Position numbers and translations under genes: made by a program
Assembly (NCBI GenBank): GCA_002887195.1
Contig: PJAB01000167.1
Span: 1 to 36,614, forward strand
Origin: Chrysochromulina parva
Lineage: Eukaryota; Haptophyta; Prymnesiales; Chrysochromulinaceae
Direction: 5' to 3'
DNA length: 36,614 nucleotides
Notes under the pieces: generated by a model
Seen by the model: the letters and a program-made list of their open reading frames with translations, nothing else
What the model was told of the DNA's origin: nothing
Databases searched by the model: none
Shown: piece by piece, positions 18,068 through 26,854 of the stretch
Numbering within the stretch: the first letter of the stretch is position 1
Layout of the letters: each line of letters opens with the position of its first letter

Positions 18068-18880
18068 CTAGCGCCATGCCCTGCTTTCATGAAGCGCGCG
18101 TTGCCTCGCGGAGAGCAATGACGCGGTGGGCGTCGCAACCATCCGTCGCCTCACCGGTGGCGAGGATGGCGAGGGAGCGTGAGGCAAGTCGGCGGCAGGT
18201 GGCGACGACACAAGCTGAGGGGAGACAGGTGACGAGGCAGCGGCACCTCCGCCCATCCCTGCAGCGGCAGAAGCGGCGCCACCGATCGCGAGAAGCACGA
18301 CGAAGGCCGCGAGGCACTGCTTCTTCTGGCGATGGCGCCCCGGCGGTGGCGGCATCTCGGTGCCTACATCAAGCTCTGCACCGAGGATCTCGTCGGCGCC
18401 ATCAGACCGAGGGCTGCGCGCTGAGGGCTGCGCGCCGCGCTCGACGTCCGAATCATCGGCAGGCGGGAGGGGGTCGTCTGAGCCCACCTTGCCGTAACCC
18501 TTGGCTTTGGAGATGCTCGGCAAACCACCCTTTGCCGGTGGTTTGCCTGTGCTGAAGCCGGACCGCGCGCTGTTCTTGCCCTGCACCTCGTTCCGAATGG
18601 TGACGATCTGCCTTCGCGTAGTCTCTATGAACTCCTTGCGCGCGTTCATGTCTCCTTCGTCGAGTTGAAATTTGATGCGATTGCCCTCCACAATGCTCAC
18701 CGTGTCCTCCAGGTCCTGCAGATCCCACTCAATGGCACGCAGGCCGGAGAGCAGCTCAGAGCTCGTCCACTCGAAGTTGTCACTCTTGCTGTCGAGCGAC
18801 AGCCATTTTGTGTGCAGCTCCACCACTACCCGGACCGAGTTCTCCACCTCCTCGCGGACGGCGAGATACGGGTCTTGCAT
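18068..18880 (-). CDS. syntaxin-6 N-terminal-domain membrane protein lacking a SNARE motif
   Basis: A 270-residue protein from the ATG at 18880. The frame is open further upstream, but homology begins here. Residues 1-~100 match the syntaxin-6/SYP61 N-terminal three-helix domain: MQDPYLAVREEVENSV, then ELLSGLRAIEWDLQDLEDTVSIVE and KEFIETTRRQIVTIRNEV. In full-length relatives this regulates endosome-TGN fusion. A Gly/Ser/Pro-rich linker follows, then one hydrophobic helix (about 188-210, KKQCLAAFVVLLAIGGAASAAAG) and a ~60-residue Ser/Pro-rich tail. No Qc-SNARE heptad region lies between, so it cannot form a SNARE bundle as written. Plants also have syntaxin-6-domain proteins without the SNARE part. 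It may therefore be a tether or regulator. No frame break suggests loss by mutation. Confidence 0.82.
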   Translation of the reverse strand: MQDPYLAVREEVENSVRVVVELHTKWLSLDSKSDNFEWTSSELLSGLRAIEWDLQDLEDTVSIVEGNRIKFQLDEGDMNARKEFIETTRRQIVTIRNEVQGKNSARSGFSTGKPPAKGGLPSISKAKGYGKVGSDDPLPPADDSDVERGAQPSARSPRSDGADEILGAELDVGTEMPPPPGRHRQKKQCLAAFVVLLAIGGAASAAAGMGGGAAASSPVSPQLVSSPPAADLPHAPSPSSPPVRRRMVATPTASLLSARQRALHESRAWR

Positions 18881-19500
18881 TGTGCACTTGCGCGGTCCGT
18901 GCGCGCGCTCCTTGAGCGCATCACGTACCGATGCAGAAGCGAGGTCGGAGGTGTTCAACACAACGCGTCTACTATTCATCATGTGTGAAGAAATACATGA
19001 AGAACAATCACGACGCTTTCGCTCCGGGGCCAGGTCGAAGTCTTGGGTGTCGAGCTTGGGATACAAGAACATGTCAGGTAAAAAGATTGCAAGTGGCTGC
19101 GACACGTACACATCGCACACGCGCGGAGGGCACGCAACCACCAACGGCCGCAGCGGACACGAGAATACAACACATACATATCACACTACAAAACGTCGAA
19201 CGGCCGCCACAGGCACAGCTGGGCCGCGCCCGGGATCTCGATGCGCGGGAGCTTCTACGCGGACTCGCCGGCGCGCCTCACTCGCACGCAACGAGACCCC
19301 GACAACGCTCACACGACGCGCACGCCCGTCCATCCCATCCCAGCCTCGACCAAACCTAATCGCGGCACGTGCAGCTCTGCCATGAGCATCCCGTCCGCGC
19401 TCGTCATGCCAGCCCGATGTTGCGCACCATCCACTCGCCCTCCCCGCGTCGCCTGACCTCCTCAACGGGCGAGCGCCCGCGGTCGCTGCCCACCCGCCGC
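18881..19500. other. upstream region of the syntaxin-6-type gene
   Basis: 620 bp between two minus-strand genes. It should contain the promoter of the syntaxin-6-type gene and the 3' end of the AP-1 gamma transcript. Open frames on both strands show no recognisable protein. Confidence 0.4.
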
Positions 19501-22008
19501 TCAAAAGCCGGGCGGGAAGTTATCGACCTGGCCTGTCTCGGAGACAGCCCTTCCCATGGTGTTGTAATCGATCTTGACGCGCAGGACGATGGGCTTCTGG
19601 CCGTGCATCGAGTTTGCCAATTGGAAGAGCTGCTTGACCGATCCGCTGCTGCCGGCCGTAACGGTCGTGCTGCTTGGGGGTTTCATTTGCAGCTGCATGT
19701 ACTTGGGCACCGCCACCTGGAAGTTCAGCCCCTCCATGTCACCACCCGTCGAGTTGTTGAACGTCGCTTCGACTCTCGTCACCGAAGGGTTGGACGGATC
19801 CTTGGTCGCCATGAACATGATTTGCAAGCCGTCCTTGGACCACGCCTGAAAGCTGCCCGGCGGCGCCGCAGGCGCCGCGCCCATGCTCATTGCAGGGCCC
19901 CCCATCATCGCCATCATCGCGTCCATACCCGCGGGCGCCGCGGGCGCCGGCGCGGGCGAGCCACCGAGCAAACCGAGGAGGTCGTCCATGCCGCCGCCCA
20001 TTCCAGGCGGCGGCGCAGGTGCCGCCGCGAATCCCATCGGAGCCGCGGAAGCTGCAGGAGCGGGAGCGCCGCCCATAAGGTCAGCGAGCAGGTCCATGTC
20101 GCCTGAAGGCGCCGCGGGCGCAGCCGGCGCCGCCGCGACCGAGGCCTTGGGCCTTGACTTGGAGGGCGATTCGCTGCCATCGCCGCCGGCGGCGAGGGCG
20201 GCCTCTGCCTTTTTGCTCGGATTGCGCTCCTTCTTAGTGAAGGCGGGCATGTGCTCGAGCACGTCGCCGCAGATCGAGGTCAACTGGAGCAACGAGGCGT
20301 ACTCGACAGAGCGCTGCTGCAGCTCGAGGCTCATCGAGGTCGAGTAGTGCGCGAGCTGCTTGTGAATCATCGCGTGCGCGGGCGTGCCAGCCGGGAAGCG
20401 TGACGTGAGCTTCATGAGCGCGTTGATCGTGTACTCTTTGGTGACCATGTCGGCGACGGGGGAGCGCAGCACGCCGGCGAGCAGTTGGACCACCGTGTTT
20501 GGCTCGGGTGGCTCGGCCGGCGCCTCGCCGCCGGGGGGGGGCGGCTGCGAGATGAGCAGCTCACCGTACTCGCCCACGCACCAGACAGCCAACTGCAGCA
20601 GCACCGGCTGCGTCGTCCTCGCGGCGAGCGTGGCGTAGAGCTTGTGCGTCGCGTACGCCTGCAGGTCCGGGTTGCTCGTGATGAGCGCAATCAGCGAGCA
20701 GACCGTCTCCTCCGAGGTGAAGGACGTCGAGACGAGCAGTGTCTGGATGATCGTATCGACGTGCCACTCCTTGTCGGTTGCGTACTTCTCGACGACGTGG
20801 CAGATGCGCTGCGTGAGCTCGTCCTTGAACTCCACGTCACACGCCATCAGGTACGAGAGCAGCTCCTTGACGAGCACCTTGACGTTGGCCTCGTTGACGA
20901 GTGCGTACACGAGCTCGAGCGCGCGCTGCCGGATGGACGAGTCATTGTCCTTGAGGCAGTCCACGATCGTGTTGCGGTGTCGCTGCACCGCCTGCGCGTC
21001 CTGTCCCACGACCTTGTGCAGCGTGTTGAGGGCCACGTACCGGATGTTGTTATCGCGGTTGATGAGGAAGCGGCCAAGGATGTTAATGGCGAGCACGCGC
21101 AGGCCCGACTCGACCTCGATGGCCATGATCGTAAGCACGCACTCGTACAGGATCGCGTTGCCCGCATTCTTGGCGCTCTCCGTGTTGGTCGCCACCTGCG
21201 CGAGGATGTCGTTCATCTGGTCCGAGGTTTCGGCGTGGCGCGTGCCAAGGATGCGCAGCATGCGCAGGATCTCGACCTGCAGGAAGGGATCGACGATGCC
21301 GTGCACGTCGTGCTCGGGGGCATAGCCCGAGAGCACGAGGTTCTTCAGCGCCGCGATCAGCGTCGCCGTGTGCCGCCGCAGCTGGTCGACCATGCCCGGC
21401 TCGATGATACACATCTCGCGCATGAGTTTCAGCGACGTCAGCAGCACCGCATGGTTGCGCGATCCGAGCAGCGTGCCCACGCGGTCGACGTACGTGTCCA
21501 CGAGCTCGGGGCACTTGCGCAGAATGCGGATCGAGCAGAGCGCGGCCTTCTTCGCAACGAAGGGGTTGGAGCCCACCATGAGCTTCTCAACCTCGGGTGA
21601 AAGGTCGCGGCAAATCTCAGCCGAGGAGATGTTGCCGATCGAGCAGCAAGCGAGACCGGCGATGTACTGGTTCTGCGCTTGCAGGTCGTTCTTGAGCGAA
21701 TTTTCCACGAGCATGAGCACCTCCTGCCGCTCATCGAGCAGAATCATCAGCCCGAGGTAGCCGATGCGCTTCTCCAAAAACTTGTTGCCGGCTATCAGCT
21801 TCAGGCACTCCATCTGCCCCCAATGCGTCGGGTAGCCCAGCATGTGGATGAAGAGGAGCTTGGCCACGTTGCGGTGGCGCAGCTCGTTGCTCTCCTCCTT
21901 GAATGCCGTGCGGATCGACGCGCATTCCTTGTGGATGCACGCGCGCTCGTCGGCTTGCGTCTTGCAAGCACGAACATTGCGAATCAGCTCTCGCAGCCGG
22001 ATGGACAT
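19501..22008 (-). CDS. AP-1 complex subunit gamma (gamma-adaptin)
   Basis: This is the large subunit of the AP-1 clathrin adaptor, which sorts cargo between the trans-Golgi network and endosomes. All parts of the 835-residue protein are present. The alpha-solenoid trunk is about residues 1-560, with RLRELIRNVRACKTQADER, then FIHMLGYPTHWGQMECLKLIA and NDNNIRYVALNTL-like blocks. An Ala/Pro/Gly-rich hinge (about 610-725) carries acidic di-leucine strings such as DLLADLM and DDLLGLLG that may bind clathrin. The C-terminal gamma-ear is about 725-835, with FQAWSKDGLQIMF, then FNNSTGGDMEGLNFQVAVPKY and LRVKIDY. The gamma rather than alpha assignment rests on the N-terminal blocks and the single small ear. 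The start ATG is clear and no intron is needed. It is head to head with TAF8. Confidence 0.96.
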   Translation of the reverse strand: MSIRLRELIRNVRACKTQADERACIHKECASIRTAFKEESNELRHRNVAKLLFIHMLGYPTHWGQMECLKLIAGNKFLEKRIGYLGLMILLDERQEVLMLVENSLKNDLQAQNQYIAGLACCSIGNISSAEICRDLSPEVEKLMVGSNPFVAKKAALCSIRILRKCPELVDTYVDRVGTLLGSRNHAVLLTSLKLMREMCIIEPGMVDQLRRHTATLIAALKNLVLSGYAPEHDVHGIVDPFLQVEILRMLRILGTRHAETSDQMNDILAQVATNTESAKNAGNAILYECVLTIMAIEVESGLRVLAINILGRFLINRDNNIRYVALNTLHKVVGQDAQAVQRHRNTIVDCLKDNDSSIRQRALELVYALVNEANVKVLVKELLSYLMACDVEFKDELTQRICHVVEKYATDKEWHVDTIIQTLLVSTSFTSEETVCSLIALITSNPDLQAYATHKLYATLAARTTQPVLLQLAVWCVGEYGELLISQPPPPGGEAPAEPPEPNTVVQLLAGVLRSPVADMVTKEYTINALMKLTSRFPAGTPAHAMIHKQLAHYSTSMSLELQQRSVEYASLLQLTSICGDVLEHMPAFTKKERNPSKKAEAALAAGGDGSESPSKSRPKASVAAAPAAPAAPSGDMDLLADLMGGAPAPAASAAPMGFAAAPAPPPGMGGGMDDLLGLLGGSPAPAPAAPAGMDAMMAMMGGPAMSMGAAPAAPPGSFQAWSKDGLQIMFMATKDPSNPSVTRVEATFNNSTGGDMEGLNFQVAVPKYMQLQMKPPSSTTVTAGSSGSVKQLFQLANSMHGQKPIVLRVKIDYNTMGRAVSETGQVDNFPPGF

Positions 22009-22428
22009 GGCGTGCGGGCGGCCTCCGTTGGGCGGCGGCTAGGGCACCTGCGCAGGGAACCGTGCCGCGAGCGCGAGCGCGTCAGCCGTCGACGCGCCGA
22101 GGCGAGGCAAGCACCCGCAGGCATGCATCACACGTCGCAGAGACACGAAAAGGAGAGTGCAGAGCAGCCAGGTGTCCGCGGCGCGAGCGCGCCGGCAGGG
22201 GTGCGGCCAAGTAGCCAGCGAGGCGAGGTGCGGTCTGCAGGGACGTCTGAGGCCGTGATGCGCCTGGATCGGCAGCGTGTGCCACGAGTTGCGCCGCTGA
22301 GCCATTCGGGGAGCGCACCCTCTTAGGCACTTCGCAGACACAGAAAGCGCGAGTGTGAAGAACTCTGTGATTGAACTCAAAGGGAAAACTTTTAGGAGCC
22401 GCCGGTGCGCGCTTGTTTTTTGCTTCTC
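22009..22428. promoter_or_regulatory. divergent intergenic region, AP-1 gamma / TAF8
   Basis: About 420 bp between outward-reading starts, presumably holding both promoters. A long minus-strand frame here (22039-22995) is a shadow. Confidence 0.4.
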
Positions 22429-23553
22429 ATGGTTCTCAAAAGGCGCGAGCGCGAGCTTCCAATTATAGCGCGGATTGCGCACATGCTGTCTTACCCAGCA
22501 GCCGCAGCGCGCACCGCGCTCGCGCTGATCGTGTCCGAGGCGCGGGTGGGCCGCACGGTCGGTGGCGAGGGTGGCGGTGTTGTGCGCGCGCCCGGCGGCT
22601 ACGAGGCCATCGAGCGATCGGCGAGCGAGGCGCTGCTCGATATCTTCACACGCTACATGCGCTCCATCGGCACAGCCTCTCGTCTGGCAGCCGAGCACGC
22701 AGGCCGCGCGGAATCCAATCTCGCGGACATGCTCGTCGGCCTCGACTCCGTGCGTGCCGCGCCGCCCCACGAGCTGCTCGCCTTCCTCAACGAGGAGGCG
22801 TCTGAGGTCGCCTTCCCGGGCAACTTTGCCGCCTTTCCGGTGCCACGGCTGCCGCCTCATCTTCCGGCGACGTCGACCAACGCCGCCGTTGCCCCGGCGG
22901 GTGCAGCCGCAAACGCCGCCGCCGCCGCCGCCGCCGCGCCGTCGGCAGCAGGCGCAGCGGCCGCTGCGCCGCCGCCACCACCGACGCCCAAGCACGAGGA
23001 GGTGCGGCCCGCGTACGTACCCGACTTCCTACCGCCCTTCCCCGAGAAGCGCACGTACGTGCGCACCGCGATGCACGCCGTGCGGGAGAACGACGCGCCC
23101 GCGGCCAAAAAGCGGCGCTCGAAGCACAAGCGCCAGGCGCAGGACTCGCTGCTCGCGCTCACGGAGGCCATGGCCTGTCGCACAGACGGTGATGACGGGA
23201 CGGCGTCCCTGTCCGGGCCGGCGCCTCCGCCGCTGCCGGCGCTACCCGCCGACGATGACGAGGGCGCGAACGGCGATGCCGCCACAGCCGGCGACGAGGT
23301 GGCGGCGGTGCTGCGCGGCGTGCCCGATGGGCTAGCGACAGGCATCCCGGCCGTGCTCCAGAGCTCTGCCAAGCTCGAGTGCTCTGGTCTGCAGTCACCG
23401 ACCGTGCAGCCCGCCGCCGTGGCCGGCGGCGAACCGATCGGCGCGGCTGCAGCAGTCACGGCCAATCCGCGTCAGGCGGCCATCCTCGGTCTCAAGCACC
23501 TGCACGGCCTTGACGGCATCGATGAGGGCAGGAGCGGTGGCCACGATGATTGA
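22429..23553 (+). CDS. TAF8: TAF8-like transcription initiation factor TFIID subunit
   Basis: TAF8 pairs with TAF10 inside TFIID through a histone fold. The 374-residue protein has a bromodomain-associated-type histone fold, about residues 20-110, with ARTALALIVSEARVG, then SASEALLDIFTRYMRSIG and LADMLVGLDSV. After an Ala/Pro-rich linker comes the conserved TAF8 C-terminal block, about residues 200-220: RPAYVPDFLPPFPEKRTYVRT. A basic patch (KKRRSKHKRQ) follows and could be a nuclear signal. The ATG at 22429 is the first in frame; one at 22483 (MLSYPAAAARTAL) would still keep the fold. The tail is Ala/Gly-rich and unrecognised. TAF3 shares the fold but lacks this Pro-Phe-Pro block and would carry a PHD finger. 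Confidence 0.85.
   Translation: MVLKRRERELPIIARIAHMLSYPAAAARTALALIVSEARVGRTVGGEGGGVVRAPGGYEAIERSASEALLDIFTRYMRSIGTASRLAAEHAGRAESNLADMLVGLDSVRAAPPHELLAFLNEEASEVAFPGNFAAFPVPRLPPHLPATSTNAAVAPAGAAANAAAAAAAAPSAAGAAAAAPPPPPTPKHEEVRPAYVPDFLPPFPEKRTYVRTAMHAVRENDAPAAKKRRSKHKRQAQDSLLALTEAMACRTDGDDGTASLSGPAPPPLPALPADDDEGANGDAATAGDEVAAVLRGVPDGLATGIPAVLQSSAKLECSGLQSPTVQPAAVAGGEPIGAAAAVTANPRQAAILGLKHLHGLDGIDEGRSGGHDD
22900..22945 (+). repeat. GCC trinucleotide repeat in TAF8
   Basis: A run of GCC codons encodes poly-Ala in the linker between the histone fold and the conserved C-terminal block. Confidence 0.7.
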
Positions 23554-23826
23554 ATGCCCCGCATGCTTGCCGGCGCCATCTTCCATCCGCACAATGCGAC
23601 GTGGCATGGGCTGTCGAAGGGTGGCTGAGAGCTGCCTGTGGCGCGTGGGCGATACCGCCGATCCGACTCGACCGCGCTCAGGCTCAGCAGCGGGTAGCGG
23701 CAGGCACGCCACCGAGACACGGTGCGTGCACCGCACCCTCCACCCCCAGGCGCCCCTGCCACCCCTCTCACGCGCGAGTCGCGTAGTGTCTCTTGGAAGC
23801 GTAAACACTGTTTATTTTAGTAAAGC
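23554..23826. other. convergent 3' intergenic region
   Basis: This lies between the stops of TAF8 and the small membrane protein. Nothing recognisable is seen except a local AT-rich patch near 23805-23830. Confidence 0.35.
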
Positions 23827-24246
23827 TCATGATGCGTGTGCGTGTGCACGCGCTCGCTGATCCTTAAAATGCTGCACGCCCCACTTTCGCATCGCTTGAA
23901 GAGCAGTGCCAAGAACACACCATTTAGCAGTGAGCCACAGTGTGCGGCCGAGCGTATTCTCCGGCATCAGCGCCTCGGGCAACGCGCTGCGAAGGGCCAT
24001 GGGTGCAAGGCCGATCAGGAAGCTCAGTGCACCAAAACTCAATCCGATGCGCAGCTTCACAGGTACTGCTGACACCGCATCCTGAACTCGTTGGTAATAT
24101 GATTGGCCGTCCGCTTCACTCGCTTTTGAGTGATGCTCGGTGATGGCGGCGCGGATCTTCTGTCGAGTTATGATGGCTTTCGTAACACGCACGCCGAATG
24201 CGGCTAGGCCAACTAACACGATCATCAAGCCCGTACTATCGAGCAT
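23827..24246 (-). CDS. small membrane protein of unknown function
   Basis: A 139-residue protein from the ATG at 24246; upstream codons are open but lack an ATG. Three hydrophobic stretches are visible: about 5-22 (TGLMIVLVGLAAFGVRV), 67-85 (LRIGLSFGALSFLIGLAPMAL) and 103-117 (LTAKWCVLGTALQAM). A charged loop containing EADGQSYYQRVQDA lies between the first two. The C-terminus is His/Arg-rich. I do not recognise a family. The regular spacing of membrane segments and the head-to-head position with the sedolisin gene support a real gene. Confidence 0.6.
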   Translation of the reverse strand: MLDSTGLMIVLVGLAAFGVRVTKAIITRQKIRAAITEHHSKASEADGQSYYQRVQDAVSAVPVKLRIGLSFGALSFLIGLAPMALRSALPEALMPENTLGRTLWLTAKWCVLGTALQAMRKWGVQHFKDQRARAHAHAS

Positions 24247-24412
24247 TTCTCCGACGATCGCTGGGTCACGTCTCGAGCGATTCACATCTCGAGATTCAAC
24301 GGATGCTCATAAGTACGGCGAGCTGGAGGGAACCGTGCCTAAATGTACAAGGCGCCTTGCGAACTCGCTGTCCGGAAACTGAAATCTGTCTTGACGAAAC
24401 GCGCTGATCGTC
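24247..24412. promoter_or_regulatory. divergent intergenic region, membrane protein / sedolisin
   Basis: A 166-bp gap, the shortest of the head-to-head gaps here. It probably acts as a shared promoter. Confidence 0.4.
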
Positions 24413-26098
24413 ATGCAGAGGGCCACCCTGTTTCTTCACCTCACCGTCGCCGTGTCAATCGCCGCGGCCGCACGTTTCGAGCTCACGTGCTACCTGGCAC
24501 CCATAGACGCGGCTGGCCTCGACCGGCTGTTTTGGGCCGTATCAACGCCAGGCAATCCCGAGTATCTGCGCTTTCGCAAAAATGTGAGCACTATCGCAGC
24601 GCTCGCAGGCGGCACCGCAGAGAGTGTGGCAGCAGCGAGCGCGTGGCTGAGAGCGCACGGAGGCAAGAACATCACAGTCGCGCCGATGCGCCATCTTGTC
24701 ACGGCCGGCTTTGATGAAAGCGCGCTTCTGGACGATGCGGCCAAGTGGAGCCCAAGAGGACTGCCTCGCTCCAGCCGCCCATCTGGCACCGCCATTGTGG
24801 CGCGCCGTGACTTCAATAGGCCAACGCTTGGCGCCTCGCGCCCACAGATGCGCGCAGCGGCGCCAGGCGGCTACTCGGTCGCCAATCAGAAGCAGGCATA
24901 CGGCATCCCCATCGATCTGGCCGCTTCCAACAAGGAGACGCTGCAGATGGTCTGGGGGCCTGGTACCTTCGGCTATTCCCCGAGCGAGCTCGCGAGCTTT
25001 GCGAAGCGCGAATGCCCTGGGATGAACCTGGACAAGATCAGCTTTGACACTCTAAACCACGGCACGCCAGGCGGCGACAATTTTGGCGAGGGCTCACTCG
25101 ACATCTCGATGATTGCCTCGTTTGGCATGAATATCAGCACGCTCGTTTCGAACACGAACACGTCCATGTCTACGGAGGAGGGTGACGGATTCGGCCTTGC
25201 GTTCCTCGATTTCCTGACGGAGCTCGCGTCGCGGAAGACGGTGCCCCACGTCCTGAGCCTCTCGCTAGGCAGCCTGTCCGCGTACTCGTGCGAGCTGCTC
25301 TGCACGAAGGCGGTCGAGACGGGTGAGGTGACGTTGAGCGAGTGCCAGGCGTACCTGCAGACCCAGCGCCAGGTGTGCATGTTCCAGTCGACCGCTCAGG
25401 CTGCTGCAATCAACACCGCGCTCATGGCGGTGGGGCTGCGAGGTACCTCAGTCTTCGGCTCGTCGGGCGACGGAGGCAGCCACTGGTCCTTCGGGCCCTT
25501 CCACGGGGAAGGTCAGATGCCGCGGATCCTGAACCAGATTGGCTGCGAGTATCAATTTCCGGTGTTCCCTACATCCTCGCCATACATCGTGAGCGTTGGC
25601 GGGACTGATTGGAAGAATGGCGATCCGAAGAAGCCAAAAATGTGGTCGGGCTCAGGCGGCGGCTTCTCGTGGCAGTTTGCGCAACCGGCGCACCAGCAGG
25701 CGACTGTGGAGCGCTACCTGACTACGACCGCCGACCTACCGGCGAGTTCGTCGTTCAACGCTTCTGGCCGCGCATATCCGGACATATCGGCGGTGGCTGT
25801 CGAGGGCACCTCGCAGTCGTCGCCGACCTTCGCCGGCCTCTTCTCCATGATCGTGGACATGCGTTTGAACGCCGGCCTCGCACCTTTGGGCTTCCTTGGC
25901 CCGCGCATCTGGTCCGTTGCCCAGGCCTTCCCAGGCGAGGCGTTTGAGGACGTGACGGAGGGCAACTCGAAGACCAGCTGCCCCACGGGCTTTCCAGCCA
26001 CCAAGGGCTGGGATCCAACCACTGGCTGGGGCCGCCCCATCTGGGCTGGCATGGTGAAGCACTTTGCATCCGACTCGCATTCAATTGGCTATGTTTGA
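24413..26098 (+). CDS. sedolisin-family (S53) serine-carboxyl peptidase, TPP1-like
   Basis: This family has acid-active peptidases, including lysosomal tripeptidyl peptidase I, with a Glu-Asp-Ser triad. A signal peptide is visible (residues 1-~20, ATLFLHLTVAVSIAAAA). A propeptide follows, with NPEYLRFRKNVSTIAAL like the activation-domain motif. The catalytic part starts near residue 165. Glu 226 and Asp 230 lie in FGEGSLDISMI. The oxyanion region is SVFGSSGDGG. The nucleophile is Ser 467 in GTSQSSPTFAG. The calcium site is suggested by FEDVTEG and WDPTTGWGRP near the end. Length (561 residues) agrees with human TPP1. It likely acts in vacuole/lysosome or outside the cell. All key residues are present. 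Confidence 0.95.
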   Translation: MQRATLFLHLTVAVSIAAAARFELTCYLAPIDAAGLDRLFWAVSTPGNPEYLRFRKNVSTIAALAGGTAESVAAASAWLRAHGGKNITVAPMRHLVTAGFDESALLDDAAKWSPRGLPRSSRPSGTAIVARRDFNRPTLGASRPQMRAAAPGGYSVANQKQAYGIPIDLAASNKETLQMVWGPGTFGYSPSELASFAKRECPGMNLDKISFDTLNHGTPGGDNFGEGSLDISMIASFGMNISTLVSNTNTSMSTEEGDGFGLAFLDFLTELASRKTVPHVLSLSLGSLSAYSCELLCTKAVETGEVTLSECQAYLQTQRQVCMFQSTAQAAAINTALMAVGLRGTSVFGSSGDGGSHWSFGPFHGEGQMPRILNQIGCEYQFPVFPTSSPYIVSVGGTDWKNGDPKKPKMWSGSGGGFSWQFAQPAHQQATVERYLTTTADLPASSSFNASGRAYPDISAVAVEGTSQSSPTFAGLFSMIVDMRLNAGLAPLGFLGPRIWSVAQAFPGEAFEDVTEGNSKTSCPTGFPATKGWDPTTGWGRPIWAGMVKHFASDSHSIGYV

Positions 26099-26854
26099 CG
26101 TCGCGTCGCGTACTCGTGCGCGGCTCGCTGCTGCGTGCTGGCACTAAGTGATTTCAGTGTAAAAGTGGTTTCAGAGGCTACGGTTTGAAACGACGACGAT
26201 ATTCGCAATTTTGGATAAACCGATAGTCGATACGCCACGATAACGTTAACGAGTTGCGCCAACCGAACGGATACGGATCGCCCGTCGCCGCGTTCCCGGG
26301 TCGTCCGCCCGGCCCCGCACCGGCACCGCGCGCCGCACCCGTCGTCCGACCCGCGGCGGCGGCGCGCGCGGCCGCGGGGTCCGGTCCCGCGGTGACGCGG
26401 CCACTCCGGGGCCTCCCTGGGGTGTGGCCGCCGCGGATTCGCGATCGGTGCGCGCGGTGTGTGACGTGTGTGGCACCTTGTCAGCACCGGCACCCGCACG
26501 GCGGGATAGGCAAAACGCGGATAATTCCTAGATCATCATTTCCGGGAATCGCACTGCGGGGTACAGGAACACACGCGACAATCATGCCCGCGCCCCACCG
26601 CCGCGCCGTCATTGAACATTCTCCTGGACACGGGCGTCGACGGGCGCCCCCATGAGGCCTGACTTGTCCCCCTCCCCGCCCCGCATGCGCTGCGACAGCA
26701 GTGTGCGAAACACGACACGACACGTGGGTCTCGAGAAGGGTCCGTCCATAGAGCCCGCCTCCCGTCTGGCACCCACACGCCCATCCCGCCACGGCCCAGC
26801 TCGCCACTGTCACACCGTCCTTCAAGCAGCTCAGCGCCGCCTTCAGGCTGAAGT
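26099..26854. other. convergent gene-free region
   Basis: About 755 bp between the sedolisin and kinase stops. It has an AT-richer start (26140-26260) and a very GC-rich block at 26270-26440 that makes false ORFs. No gene is supported. Confidence 0.45.

Noticed and set aside
20485..21600. 371-codon plus-strand ORF
   Set aside because: Antisense of the well-conserved AP-1 gamma trunk; Arg/His/Val-rich composition typical of shadow frames in GC-rich DNA.
22039..22995. 318-codon minus-strand ORF
   Set aside because: Antisense of TAF8 and the divergent promoter; no domain content.
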